Positions 46,573-55,957 of a stretch of 64,000 nucleotides of DNA are shown here, one piece after another (position 1 is the stretch's first letter; each line of letters starts with the position of its first letter). The stretch comes from an uncultured Paraburkholderia sp. Lineage in GTDB: Bacteria > Pseudomonadota > Gammaproteobacteria > Burkholderiales > Burkholderiaceae. The notes below the pieces were generated by a model that had not been told where the DNA came from, did not search any database, and worked only from the letters and a program-made list of their open reading frames with translations. A program made the translations under genes and the position numbers. Location of the stretch: assembly GCA_940746715.1 (NCBI GenBank), contig CALNWN010000006.1:146922-210921 (forward strand), given 5' to 3'.

Positions 46573-47778
46573 ATGAATCTGGACGATGAACGCCGAGCGA
46601 TCCGCGAAGAGCTCGACACCCTGCGGTCTGCCGGGGCGCGACGGCAGGAGCTGTCGCTGCACGCCTGCAAGCGATTGTTCTTTGATCTCGGCATACGTCC
46701 GTCGATAGCAGCCGTGCGCGATCTCACGCAGACGGGCAGTGCGAGCGACATCCCGAAGGACATCGATCACTTCTGGAAGCGCATTCGCGACGTATCGCGC
46801 ATGAAGGTCGGCGCCGGCGCCATTCCGAAAGCATTGGAAGAGCGCGCCGGAGAACTGCTGGGCGCGCTCTTCGAGGAAGCCGTGGCCCAGGCACGCAGCG
46901 CATTGGATGCCGAGCGCGAGGAAGTCCGCGTCCAGATCGCGGCGGCGGAGCAACGTGCGCGTGATGCGGAAATCCGCCGCGACGCCTCCGACGAAGCCAT
47001 CAAGCGCAGCGAGCAACGGGCAGAATCGGCGTGGGAACGCGTTCGAGCCCTGGAGGCCGAGCTTTCGAGCGTGGCTACACACGGCACAGCTCACCAGGAA
47101 GGCCTGCAGGCTGCGGTTCGTCGGCTGGAACAGGAAAACCAGGCACTTCGCCAACGCGTCGACAGCGAACAGGCGACGAACGCGACGCTGCGCGACCGTA
47201 TCGACGCATTGCACGTCGAGCTGCGCCAGAGCACCGAGCACTATGCGCAGCAGATCAAAGACGCCGTCGCTGAGGCCGAGCGCCGCGTCAAGCCGATGCT
47301 CGTCGAACTGGACTCGTTGCGCAGCATGGCCGCGACGTATCAGTCCGGCGTGCGGGACGCGAGCCGCAAGGAATTCGAGTTCATTCAGCAACTCGCGGCC
47401 GCCAAAGCGCGCGGCGACCGGCTCGACGCCCAGTTGCGCGAACAATCGGACGAGCTGGACGCGCTGACGAAAGAACTGGCGACGCTGCGCAGCCAGAAGG
47501 GCATCGATCCCGCCATTGGCGGTTTGCTCTATTCGCTCGTGCAGGCGGGCCGTCTCACGAGCGACGAATTGCACACCATCGGCACGGCGGCAGATGGCCA
47601 CGTGAGCTTGCCGCTGCGTTGTCCCAAATGCGAGGAAGGTGAGCCGGAACTGTCACAGGTGGATCACCGGTTCGAATTGCAATGTCCGGAATGCGAGCAC
47701 TCGTCGGGGCCCGGCGATTCACGGCTGGAAGCGGTGAGCGGGTTTTTGTCGCGCGGCGCACTGTCGGCGACCGCCTGA
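46573..47778 (+). CDS. KfrA-like DNA-binding coiled-coil protein with C-terminal zinc ribbon
   Basis: A 401-residue protein. N-terminal KfrA-type helix-turn-helix (KRLFFDLGIRPSIAAVRDLT), then a long coiled coil from about residue 95 to 320 (repeated Ala/Arg/Glu heptads). The end is a CxxC...CxxC ribbon (RCPKCEEGEPELSQ and LQCPECEHSS). Plasmid KfrA proteins are architectural regulators near partition genes. The extra zinc ribbon is not usual for KfrA. The ATG at 46573 (MNLDDERRAIREEL) fits the domain start. Intact. Confidence 0.75.
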   Translation: MNLDDERRAIREELDTLRSAGARRQELSLHACKRLFFDLGIRPSIAAVRDLTQTGSASDIPKDIDHFWKRIRDVSRMKVGAGAIPKALEERAGELLGALFEEAVAQARSALDAEREEVRVQIAAAEQRARDAEIRRDASDEAIKRSEQRAESAWERVRALEAELSSVATHGTAHQEGLQAAVRRLEQENQALRQRVDSEQATNATLRDRIDALHVELRQSTEHYAQQIKDAVAEAERRVKPMLVELDSLRSMAATYQSGVRDASRKEFEFIQQLAAAKARGDRLDAQLREQSDELDALTKELATLRSQKGIDPAIGGLLYSLVQAGRLTSDELHTIGTAADGHVSLPLRCPKCEEGEPELSQVDHRFELQCPECEHSSGPGDSRLEAVSGFLSRGALSATA

Positions 47779-47799
47779 AGCGGGCGTCCGGCAGTCGCG

Positions 47800-47846
47800 A
47801 AAGGTGAGGAAATTCGGGACGCGAAACGTGAGAGGTTTCAGGATTC
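47800..47846 (-). repeat. Two inverted iteron-like sites beyond kfrA
   Basis: Read on the minus strand, 47800-47820 is GTCCCGAATTTCCTCACCTT and 47826-47846 is GAATCCTGAAACCTCTCACG, both close to the origin iteron. Orientation is opposite to the main array. Confidence 0.6.
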
Positions 47847-48926
47847 CGCTGATCCCGCCTTCCGCGTCAAACGCCCGTCCGTGCGAGCTTCCGGCATAAG
47901 CGGCGCGGCGGGATCCGGTTCGTCGGTTGCTCGCGAATTTTGCTGCTCCATCCACGTTTGCCAGGCGCGATACAGACGATTCGCGGACACCGCCTGGACG
48001 AACCCGAGCCATTGCTCGACGAGTTCCGCCTCCACTCCGCTTTCGAACAGATCGGCTGCAAAAGTGTTGCGCAAGGTTTGCGGGCTGGCGCGCGAGGTAC
48101 GCGACGCGGCAATGCCGGCCGCGTCCACGAGCGCATCCACGGCGCGAAGCATGGTGGCTTTGTGCATCGGCCTGCCGGAAGGCGATGCCGCAAAGACGGG
48201 ATTGCCGGCCAGTTCCACCAGCCGGCGTTCAGCGAGCCAGGCGTCGAGAATCGCGCAGGCGAACGGCGCAAGCCGTGTCCGACGGACCAGCGTGGGATTC
48301 GCCGAGTCGATCGCGTGACCCGGCGAGCCCGCCGTCGTGCAACTAACCGTGAGCGCGGCCGCCTCGCCCGTCTTCAGTCCACCCCCGAGAAAGACGGCAA
48401 CCAGCGCGCGGTCGCGCCGCTCCTTCCAGCGGTGCGCTCTAGACAAACCCTGCACCGGCGAAAAGAGATGCGCGATCAGCGCGGTCCGCTCCGCATGATC
48501 AAGAAATCCGGTGGGCTCATTGTCGCGCGCATTGCGCCATGCAGCTTCGCCGTCCTGAGCAATGAAGCGTGCCGGATTAGTCGACGATGCCTCGACTTCC
48601 CGCACATGATCCAGCACCCGCTCGATCAACCGCAGATAGCGTACGCGTTGCGGCTTGCGAACCTCGAGCCCGGCGGCGAAATCGGCGATGGCATGGGTAT
48701 CCACATTAACGAGGCTTTTCCCACGCGCGGCGAGCCACTCGAGAAAGACACACCACTGCGCCTGATAAACCTGTGCTGACGATCGCCGGAAATGCTGCTT
48801 CGCCAGCCATGCGTCGAAGGCAATGTGCGGATCGCGGCGCCAGTCTTCGCGTTGCTGATCGAAGAGATCGGTGGACGTCTCCGGACGCGGGACGAGATCG
48901 GGCAGGTGTGGAGGCGACATGCGCAA
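47838..48926 (-). CDS. Tyrosine recombinase/integrase-like protein with altered catalytic residues
   Basis: A 362-residue protein with an N-terminal core-binding domain (FDAWLAKQHFRRSSAQVYQA, QWCVFLEWLAARGKSLVNVD) and a tyrosine-recombinase catalytic domain. Box I reads FLGGGLKTGEAAALTV, with Lys where Arg is expected. Box II reads SPQTLRNTFAADLFESGVEA, with Gln and Asn in place of His. LGH is LGF. The second Arg and the Tyr (ANRLYRAW) remain. The protein may bind sites without normal cleavage, or belong to a divergent origin-linked group. Encoded beside kfrA, convergent with it. Confidence 0.75.
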   Translation of the reverse strand: MRMSPPHLPDLVPRPETSTDLFDQQREDWRRDPHIAFDAWLAKQHFRRSSAQVYQAQWCVFLEWLAARGKSLVNVDTHAIADFAAGLEVRKPQRVRYLRLIERVLDHVREVEASSTNPARFIAQDGEAAWRNARDNEPTGFLDHAERTALIAHLFSPVQGLSRAHRWKERRDRALVAVFLGGGLKTGEAAALTVSCTTAGSPGHAIDSANPTLVRRTRLAPFACAILDAWLAERRLVELAGNPVFAASPSGRPMHKATMLRAVDALVDAAGIAASRTSRASPQTLRNTFAADLFESGVEAELVEQWLGFVQAVSANRLYRAWQTWMEQQNSRATDEPDPAAPLMPEARTDGRLTRKAGSAES

Positions 48927-48970
48927 ATTATCGGTTAGTTGCGCATAGTGTAGACGAGCAAAGCGCCGGC

Positions 48971-49374
48971 TCAGTCGCCCCAGGCTTGGACCCGCTTCGG
49001 CGCGGGACCTTGCGATGCGCGTTGCGCGGCACCGCGAGCCGCGTCTTCGTATGCCGACACAGCAAACGCGAAAACGGCGGGCAGCGCGGTGGACATGCCG
49101 AAATCCACGGTCTCGTCCGTTTCGGGATAAGGCAGGTCCGACGGACGCTGAAAGAGACCGAGCATGAGCGCATCATGCCGGCTGGCAAATCCGAGGTACG
49201 CGAGCGCCTCCGCTTCGATTGCATGAAGCAGCCGCCAGGTGAGCGGAACCTGTTGCACGATGTGGCGCGCAGCGATGTAGCGCACGATACGATATGTTCG
49301 AGATCGCGCGCGGCGGTTTGATAGCGCAGCGCGGCCAGAGCGCGGTCGGTCGGGGCGGTCTTGAGGTCGTTCAT
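48971..49374 (-). pseudogene. Hypothetical protein, frameshifted
   Basis: Starts MNDLKTAPTDRALAALRYQT, with the frame lost near 49290. It continues RYIAARHIVQQVPLTWRLLH, MSTALPAVFAFAVSAYEDAA, ending PKRVQAWGD. About 133 residues when joined, mostly helical, no signal peptide. I know no family. It lies between the recombinase and the XRE regulator. Confidence 0.55.
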
Positions 49375-49500
49375 TATCGGCTCCAGTCGATAGCCTGTAC
49401 TGTACAAACATACAGTGTTCGGCGCAACCTCGCGCAAGCCCGGATTCTGGGAGCCGGCCGCCCCGTTATCCGACGCGACGCGCCACGGTGAGCCCGCCGC

Positions 49501-50139
49501 TCAGCCGTGAATCACCACCAGCAATGCTTTCGCCTCGCTCTTGCCGGCATTGCGGATGGCATGCGGCTCATCCGCGACATAGCGTGCGGTGTCCGCCGCC
49601 TTGAGCCGCTTCGTCGCGCCCGCCGCCTCGATTTCCACGGAGCCCTGCAGCACCGTCAGATGTTCGCGCGTGCCGGGTTCGTGCGCGTTCGACACGAGCG
49701 CCCCGCCAGGCTGCAGCGTCAACTCGTACCACTCGAATTTGCCGGCCAACTCGATCGGCCCCCACACGCGCAACTGGTATTTCGCATCGTGACCGCTCAG
49801 CGTGGGGATGTCGTGCGGACCCGCCACGGCGATCGCCTCCGGCGTCTTCTGCGGCGCGAACAGCGAATCGAGGCTCACGCCCAGCGCATTGGTCAGCCGC
49901 CAGGCGACCGCAATTGTCGGGTTTGCCTTGTCGCGCTCGATTTCCGAAAGCATCGACTTTGACACGCCCGCCGCTCGCGAGAGATCGTCGAGCGTCATGC
50001 GCCGTTCGGCGCGCAAACGCTGAATCTGCTCGCCGACGCGCGGTGGCGCCGCGATTGCCGGCGCCACCATTGCAGTGGGCGTGGGCGCCGCGCCGGCCGC
50101 CGCACGGCGAATACCCGAACTTGCCATTTCCTGACCCAT
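49501..50139 (-). CDS. XRE-family regulator with C-terminal cupin
   Basis: A 212-residue protein: Ala/Pro-rich start, helix-turn-helix (LRAERRMTLDDLSRAAGVSK, MLSEIERDKANPTIAVAWRL) and a cupin sensor domain (TLQPGGALVSNAHEPGTREH and the final HAIRNAGKSEAKALLVVIHG). Such regulators often control amino-acid or polyamine catabolism. It is divergent from kbl-tdh with about 130 bp between, so control of threonine degradation is a reasonable guess. Intact. Confidence 0.85.
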   Translation of the reverse strand: MGQEMASSGIRRAAAGAAPTPTAMVAPAIAAPPRVGEQIQRLRAERRMTLDDLSRAAGVSKSMLSEIERDKANPTIAVAWRLTNALGVSLDSLFAPQKTPEAIAVAGPHDIPTLSGHDAKYQLRVWGPIELAGKFEWYELTLQPGGALVSNAHEPGTREHLTVLQGSVEIEAAGATKRLKAADTARYVADEPHAIRNAGKSEAKALLVVIHG

Positions 50140-50269
50140 CGTTTAGAGTTGTTCGACATACCAGATTTTAGTTCGGAAAAACGAAAATATCCGATAAAAC
50201 TGACAGCCGACTATAACAGGCCGTTCCCTGTTCGCCCACGGCAGTCTCACCCATTCAGGAGCCCGCTTC

Positions 50270-51400
50270 ATGCGTGACCCATTTCTCGCCCATCTGCGCG
50301 GCACTCTCGAGCAGATCCGCGCCGACGGCTTTTACAAGAGCGAGCGAGTGATCGCGAGCCGGCAATCGGCCGACATCCGGCTCGCCAACGGTCAGGACGT
50401 GCTGAACTTCTGCGCGAACAATTACCTCGGCCTTGCCGGCGACGCCCGCCTGATCGAGGCCGCAAAACAGGGGCTCGACGCCGACGGCTTCGGCATGGCT
50501 TCGGTGCGGTTCATCTGCGGCACGCAGACGCTGCACAAGCAGCCCGAGCAGGCGCTCGCCGAATTCCTGCAGACCGACGACTGCATTCTCTATTCGAGCT
50601 GTTTCGATGCAAACGGCGGCCTGTTCGAAACGCTGCTCGATGAGAACGACGCCATCATCAGCGACGAGCTCAACCACGCGAGCATTATCGAAGGCGTGCG
50701 GCTTTCCAAGGCCAAACGCTTTCGCTACAAAAACAACGACCTCGCGGATCTCGAGTCGAAGCTGAAAGAGGCCGACGCCGCGGGCGCACGCTTCAATCTG
50801 ATCGCCACAGACGGCGTGTTTTCCATGGACGGCATCATCGCCGACCTCGCTGGCATCTGCGATCTGGCGGACTGCTACGGCGCGCTCGTCATGGTTGACG
50901 ACTCGCACGCGGTCGGTTTTGTCGGCGAGCACGGGCGCGGTACGCCCGAACATTGCGGCGTGCTTTCGCGCGTCGACATCATCACCGGCACGCTCGGCAA
51001 GGCACTCGGCGGCGCTTCGGGCGGCTATGTCGCCGCGCGCAAGGAAATCGTCGAATTGCTGGCCAGCGACGAAGGCGCGCAACTGCGCGCACGCGTGCGC
51101 GAAAACGGCGCACATTTTCGCAGCAGAATGAGAGCGCTCGGCTTCACGCTCGTGCCCGGCGAACATCCGATCATTCCAGTCATGCTCGGCGATGCGCAGC
51201 TTGCTTCGAAGATGGCCGATGCGCTGTTGAACGAAGGCGTCTGCGTGATCGGCTTTTCGTTCCCCGTCGTGCCGAGGGGCCGCGCCCGCATCCGCACGCA
51301 AATGAGCGCTGCGCATACGACAGAACAGATCGACCGCGCCGTGGATGCGTTTGCGCGCGTCGGCCGCGAGCTTGGCGTGATACCGGCGGAGGTCGCATGA
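50270..51400 (+). pseudogene. kbl: 2-amino-3-ketobutyrate CoA ligase with a 23-residue in-frame deletion
   Basis: PLP enzyme of threonine breakdown (aminoketobutyrate + CoA to glycine + acetyl-CoA). The frame is open and the PLP Lys is kept ([14 protein letters not shown]). The length is 376 instead of about 398. After [12 protein letters not shown] the text jumps to [16 protein letters not shown]; the family segment RQRSRPYLFSN and the following helix are gone. The edges carry the same E-L-L codons, pointing to recombination between short direct repeats. The lost part lies next to the active site, so I expect no activity. ATGA overlap with tdh. Confidence 0.8.
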
Positions 51401-52428
51401 AAGCACTCGCCAAACTCGAACGCGCGCCGGGCCTCACGCTCACCGACGTCAAGGTGCCCGAAGTGGGCCATAACGACGTGATGATCCGCATCACGCGCAC
51501 GGCGATTTGCGGCACGGACATTCACATCTGGAAGTGGGACGACTGGGCGCAAAAAACGATTCCGGTGCCCATGCATGTCGGCCACGAGTATGTCGGCGAG
51601 ATCGTCGAGATGGGCCAGGAAGTGCGCGGCTTTTCGATCGGCGACCGCGTGTCGGGCGAAGGGCACATTACCTGCGGATTCTGCCGCAATTGCCGTGCGG
51701 GCCGCCGGCATCTGTGCCGCAATACGGTGGGCGTGGGCGTGAATCGGGAGGGCGCGTTCGCGGAATATCTCGTGATTCCGGTGTTCAACGCGTTCAAGAT
51801 TCCGCCGGAAATCTCCGACGACCTCGCGGCGATCTTCGATCCGTTCGGCAACGCCACGCACACGGCGCTGTCGTTCAATCTGGTCGGTGAAGACGTGCTG
51901 ATTACCGGCGCGGGCCCGATCGGCATCATGGCTGTGGCGATCGCAAAGCATGTGGGCGCGCGCAACGTCGTCATTACCGACATCAACGATTACCGGCTCG
52001 AACTCGCGCGCAAAATGGGCGCGACGCGGGCCGTGAATGTGTCGCGTGAATCGTTGCGCGACGTGATGGCGGATCTGCACATGGCCGAAGGTTTCGACGT
52101 CGGCCTTGAAATGTCCGGCGTGCCGAGCGCTTTTACCAGCATGCTCGAAGCGATGAACCACGGCGGCAAGATTGCACTGCTCGGCATTCCGCCCGCGCAA
52201 ACCGCCATCGACTGGACGCAGGTGATTTTCAAAGGCCTCGAAATCAAGGGCATTTACGGCCGCGAGATGTTCGAGACCTGGTACAAGATGGTGGCGATGC
52301 TGCAAAGCGGCCTTGACCTGTCGCCGATCCTTACGCATCACTTCAAGGTCGACGATTATCAGCAGGCGTTCGCCACCGTGCTCTCCGGCGAAAGCGGCAA
52401 GGTCATTCTCGACTGGACCGCCACGTAG
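51397..52428 (+). CDS. tdh: L-threonine 3-dehydrogenase
   Basis: Zinc-dependent NAD+ dehydrogenase that oxidises threonine to 2-amino-3-ketobutyrate. Catalytic zinc ligands in [15 protein letters not shown] and VGHEYVGEI; the structural zinc Cys quartet in [20 protein letters not shown] motif [14 protein letters not shown]. 343 residues, normal. Cotranscribed with kbl by an ATGA overlap. It is intact while kbl is damaged, so its unstable product would decay to aminoacetone. Confidence 0.93.
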   Translation: MKALAKLERAPGLTLTDVKVPEVGHNDVMIRITRTAICGTDIHIWKWDDWAQKTIPVPMHVGHEYVGEIVEMGQEVRGFSIGDRVSGEGHITCGFCRNCRAGRRHLCRNTVGVGVNREGAFAEYLVIPVFNAFKIPPEISDDLAAIFDPFGNATHTALSFNLVGEDVLITGAGPIGIMAVAIAKHVGARNVVITDINDYRLELARKMGATRAVNVSRESLRDVMADLHMAEGFDVGLEMSGVPSAFTSMLEAMNHGGKIALLGIPPAQTAIDWTQVIFKGLEIKGIYGREMFETWYKMVAMLQSGLDLSPILTHHFKVDDYQQAFATVLSGESGKVILDWTAT

Positions 52429-52446
52429 CCGAATCAACATTCGCGG

Positions 52447-52701
52447 CGGCAGCATCAGGAACTATGGGCCTTCACCGATAACCGCATTGCCGTTCGCTTC
52501 GCCTATGAATGGCACGACGATTCGAACAACTGGTTCCGCTCGTACGGCAATGAGAACTGGGAGTTCGACGAACACGGATTGATGGCGCGCCGTCACGCGA
52601 GCATCAACGATCTGCCGATCCGCGAAGCCGACCGCCTGTACCACTGGCCGCTTGAGCGCCGTCCTGACGATCACCCGAGCCTCTCGGACCTCGGTCTTTA
52701 A
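52447..52701 (+). pseudogene. DUF1348 (SnoaL-like) protein, C-terminal remnant
   Basis: Reading frame [40 protein letters not shown], ending HPSLSDLGL and TAA. This is the C-terminal half of the DUF1348 / nuclear-transport-factor-2-like family (about 150 residues). There is no start codon and the N-terminal half is gone; the remnant begins 20 bp after tdh, so the deletion end lies near 52445. Confidence 0.75.
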
Positions 52702-52918
52702 CCGCCCCGCATGCAATGTGAAGGCGCGCCGCGTCTTCACCGCTTTGCCATCGCTCCTCCGTTATGGTTGTGCAGCCGACTGCCGGCACGTCTTGTGCCC
52801 GCTAGCCCGAGTGCGTCTTCAACATCGCACGAGTGGCTTGCGGTACAGTGCGCGACGGGCGGCGCGCGCCAAAAAGAGAACAGCATCACGCCGGCGCTCG
52901 AGCGGCAATGGAGAGGAC

Positions 52919-53446
52919 ATGCATCTTCGGCAGAACATCAGGAACAGCAAGAAGCACATCGGCCGCGCATTGCTGGCGCTGGCCGCGGGCCTCGCCGGCA
53001 CCACGGCGGCGCATGCGGGCAACTGGTGCGAGGGCGGCGTATGGCTCGACGCGATGCTCGGCTCCTATCACATCAACCCCGACCCGGATAAGCACTTCGA
53101 GCAATTCAACCCGGGCCTCGGCGTGGAATGCTGGCTCAACAACCAATGGGCGCTCACGGCAGGCGGCTTTCGCAATTCGCTGCGCCGGCCTTCGTACTAC
53201 GGCGGAGTGTGGTCGCCCGATTTCCTGCACTGGGGCATCGTGCGGGTCGCGACGATGGGCGGCATCATCTCCGGATACAACTACGGCAATTGGGGGCTGG
53301 GCCGCGACCATACGATCGGACCGGTGATCGCGCCGCTCATCATGGTCGAATACAAGCGTGTCGGCGCGAACTTCATCGTGATTCCGCCGATTCCTTCCGA
53401 CGACCTGCCGTTCACCATCGGCTTTCAGGTGAAGGTGAAGTTCTAG
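52919..53446 (+). CDS. Probable outer-membrane beta-barrel protein
   Basis: A 175-residue exported protein. Long signal peptide ending GLAGTTAAHA before GNWCEGG. The mature part is rich in Gly, Trp and Tyr with alternating hydrophobics (QWALTAGGFRNSLRRPSYYG, GIISGYNYGNWGLGRDHTIG) and ends VKVKF with a C-terminal Phe, as beta-barrel proteins do. Strong GGAGAGG before the ATG. About 150 residues suggests an eight-stranded barrel, roughly PagP-like in plan, but I see no catalytic signature. Intact. Confidence 0.65.
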   Translation: MHLRQNIRNSKKHIGRALLALAAGLAGTTAAHAGNWCEGGVWLDAMLGSYHINPDPDKHFEQFNPGLGVECWLNNQWALTAGGFRNSLRRPSYYGGVWSPDFLHWGIVRVATMGGIISGYNYGNWGLGRDHTIGPVIAPLIMVEYKRVGANFIVIPPIPSDDLPFTIGFQVKVKF

Positions 53447-53552
53447 GCTCATCCACCGCGCCGGGCGGTCGAGCACCGCAGTTCGCGAGAGCCTGTCACG
53501 GCTCTCCAGTATCATTGCATCCTTGCCCTTCCACACCGCTTTGGAGCTTCTT

Positions 53553-54734
53553 GTGCCCGCGCGTCTGTTCCGCTCCGCTAAAGCCGACCGAAACCGTTTC
53601 ATTGCGCTTTATGTGAGCATGGCCGTGGGCTTGCTCGTCGCAGCGGGTCTCTTCGTGTACGAAGCGAAGATTATCGTCGCCGACGGTCTGCGCGACGAGG
53701 AAGCATTCAGCGTGCTGGGCGCCGCCAATCGCGTGCTGCACGATCTCGAGAACGCGGAAACCGGCCAGCGCGGCTATCTGCTGACCGGGGATGAAAGCTA
53801 CCTCGTGCCTTACCGGCAAGGCGTTCACGACCTGGACGACACCATACTGCGCCTGCAGCAGGCCGCGGGCAGCGACGAAAGATCTCTTGAACTCGTGCGC
53901 CGTGTCGAGCATGCGAAGACCAACAAGGTGACGGAACTCGCGCGCACCATCGAGCTGGCCCGCAGCGGCAATCGCGCGGGCGCCATTGCGCTCGTGCAGA
54001 CAAACGAAGGCAAGCTTTACATGGATGGACTGCGCGAGGACCTCAATCTCCTGCTGAACAATTGGCGCGACAGACGAAAGGCCGCCACGCAGGATGCGCG
54101 CCGGCGCCTCGTGTTCGGAAGTGCCGCGCTGGTCGCCATTGCCGTGCTCGTGTGCTGTCTCATGGTGTACACGGTCTACGTACAGCGCCGCGCGTTCGCG
54201 AGGGTGCATGCCTATTCGAATGCACTCGATCAACAGGCCGCTCAGGACACGCTGACAGGACTTCCCAACCGCCGCCGGCTGCTGTCGGCCATCGACGAGC
54301 TGTCGGGCCACGCAGCCGGGTCGCGGAGAATCGCGCTGTTGTATCTCGACATAGACGGCTTCAAGAACGTCAACGATGCGATGGACCACAGCGCGGGCGA
54401 CGTGCGGTTGCGCCGGCTCGCCGAATCGCTGCGCGCGGCACGACGACATGCTGGCCCGTGTCGGCGGCGACGACTCGCAATTGAGGGAACTGGCCGAGCG
54501 TCTTCTGTCGAGCGTGCGTGCGGTGGGCGAAAGAGAGGAGAGTATGGCGGCCGTTTTGCCATTGGCGTGAGCATCGGCATCGCGACGTTTCCGGACAGGG
54601 TCCGGAGTATCGCGGGACTGCTCGACGTCGCGGATGCCGCCATGTACGCGGCCAAACGCAGCGGCCGTTCGACTTATAGCTTCGGCGCCTCGACTGCAAC
54701 GGCGGTGTCGAACGTCATCAGGATGACGCGATAA
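53553..54734 (+). pseudogene. CHASE3-GGDEF protein with a deleted active site
   Basis: GTG start at 53553 after GGAG (53542-53545). An N-terminal span, a CHASE3 sensor (NRVLHDLENAETGQRGYLLT, to WRDRRKAATQD) and a second span are in one frame, followed by the GGDEF start (DTLTGLPNRRRLLSAIDELS). Near 54430 the frame changes; the active site reads ARVGGDDSQLRELAERLLSS, in which GGDEF and about 10 following residues are deleted. After another shift near 54540 comes FAIGVSIGIATFPD and AMYAAKRSGRSTYSF. No cyclase activity is expected. Confidence 0.83.
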
Positions 54735-54775
54735 CACTTCGCGCGAAGGCGCAGGCTGTGCCCGGATTCCGCCAA

Positions 54776-54860
54776 AGGTGAGACGTTCCAGGATGGTGAG
54801 GAATTCCAGAAGATGCCATCACCTTCACGTTTCAAGCTCAGAGGTGAGACGTTCCAGGAG
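54776..54860 (-). repeat. Three distal inverted iteron-like sites
   Basis: Minus-strand reading: 54776-54794 TCCTGGAACGTCTCACCTT, 54793-54812 CTTCTGGAATTCCTCACCAT, 54840-54860 with the same core CCTGGAACGTCTCACCTC. They match the origin iteron at its CTCACCTT end and partly at the CCxGAA end, about 9 kb from the array. The rest of 54735-55019 holds nothing else I can name. Confidence 0.6.
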
Positions 54861-55019
54861 TTGGTGCATGGCCTGCGGCCGCAGGCTTGTGTGCGGCGCC
54901 GATTTCCTTACATGCGCTTCCATCTTCAAACAAACCTCGCAGGGTTGATAGGAGCCGACGCGGGCTTGTTGTAAGCGGCGGAAATCGCACCGCGCTCTTC
55001 CTTATGTAGCAAACTCATG

Positions 55020-55220
55020 GAAACCACGAATCCGCCATCGGCACGCATTGTGCGCGTCAAACCCCCCGGTATCTTGCACGAGACGCCGCACGATGGCGAG
55101 AACCAAACCGCAATACGGGTCGCCGCTGCGCGCTTCGTCGAGTCGTACGAACGGTTGCAATGCGTGCTCCAGTTGGCCGCTCGGAATGTCGCCGCCGTGG
55201 TCGCGAACGGTCAGCGTGTA
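55020..55220 (-). pseudogene. Sensor histidine kinase, ATPase-domain remnant
   Basis: The minus strand encodes TLTVRDHGGDIPSGQLEHAL, QPFVRLDEARSGDPYCGLVL and AIVRRLVQDTGG: the G1/F/G2 boxes of an EnvZ-type kinase ATPase domain, slightly eroded (Asp for Gly, Val for Gly). There is no start, no dimerisation domain and no regulator partner nearby. Confidence 0.65.
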
Positions 55221-55551
55221 GTGTCAGTGGTGCCGCGATGCTAGGGACTTTCGTTGGGCATTTCGTGAAACGGCGAGGCGCTATAGATGCGACCTGTCCG
55301 CGCACTTTGAAGGTCAAGGTGAGCACATTCGGGAGCGTAACCTCCTCCGTTACGCTTCCTCTCTCGCACTCATTTAGTCACTAACATAGCCGGTCACCCA
55401 GCGTGCTTTCGCTTGGGCGCTATTCTTTACGAAGTATTTTCTTCTGTCGGTACCTTGTCGATCACCGAAATCGTTCCATTCTTATTGGGCATCGGCTCGC
55501 ACCTGAGCATGAATTTAACGTTGATCGGATCTGCCTCCGCTTGCGGCGTGG
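55221..55551. other. Non-coding boundary before the biosynthetic cluster
   Basis: About 330 bp without a gene. From about here rightward the base composition drops and codon use changes, marking the left edge of the cluster. It contains the inverted iteron-like site listed separately. Confidence 0.45.
55315..55337 (-). repeat. Distal inverted iteron-like site
   Basis: On the minus strand reads GCTCCCGAATGTGCTCACCT, the best match to the origin iteron outside the array. About 9 kb from the array and in the opposite orientation. Confidence 0.65.
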
Positions 55552-55943
55552 CTAGCCGGTCACGCCAGATAGCACCCCGCGTTCCGCGAAGACCTCTTGC
55601 GCCGCGAGCAGCGCATTGGTCGCCACCGCAAAACCTGCATACAAGGTTATCTGTAAGATAATCTCGGTGATCTCACACGGAGTACATCCGACGTTGAGCG
55701 CTCCGTTGACATGCACCTTCAACTGAGGAAGACAATGCCCGAGCACGGATAGCGCGGCGACCGCGGCAATTTGGCGTGAACGGTCATCAAGCGTCCCCCG
55801 CGCATAGATGTCGCCATAGGCTCGATCGTATAGCGAGCCATGTCGGGCGAGACGCGACGCAGCGACTCGACCACCTGCATGCCCGCATCGCCGACTACCT
55901 CCGTCAACCGTTGCGCGCCGCGTTCGAATCTCGACTGCTCCAT
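55552..55943 (-). pseudogene. Carboxymuconolactone-decarboxylase-like protein, frameshifted
   Basis: About 130-residue CMD/AhpD-fold protein. N-terminal part MEQSRFERGAQRLTEVVGDA to SPDMARYT. A shift near 55820 leads into AYGDIYARGTLDDRSRQIAA, then LKVHVNGALNVGCTPCEITE with a CxxC-like pair and IILQITLYAGFAVATNALLA. GGAGG before the ATG at 55943 decides the start; an ATG at 55958 overlaps the ligase stop. In a biosynthetic cluster it could be a decarboxylase or redox helper. Last gene of the operon. Confidence 0.75.
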
Positions 55944-55957
55944 AATGTCATCCTCCA

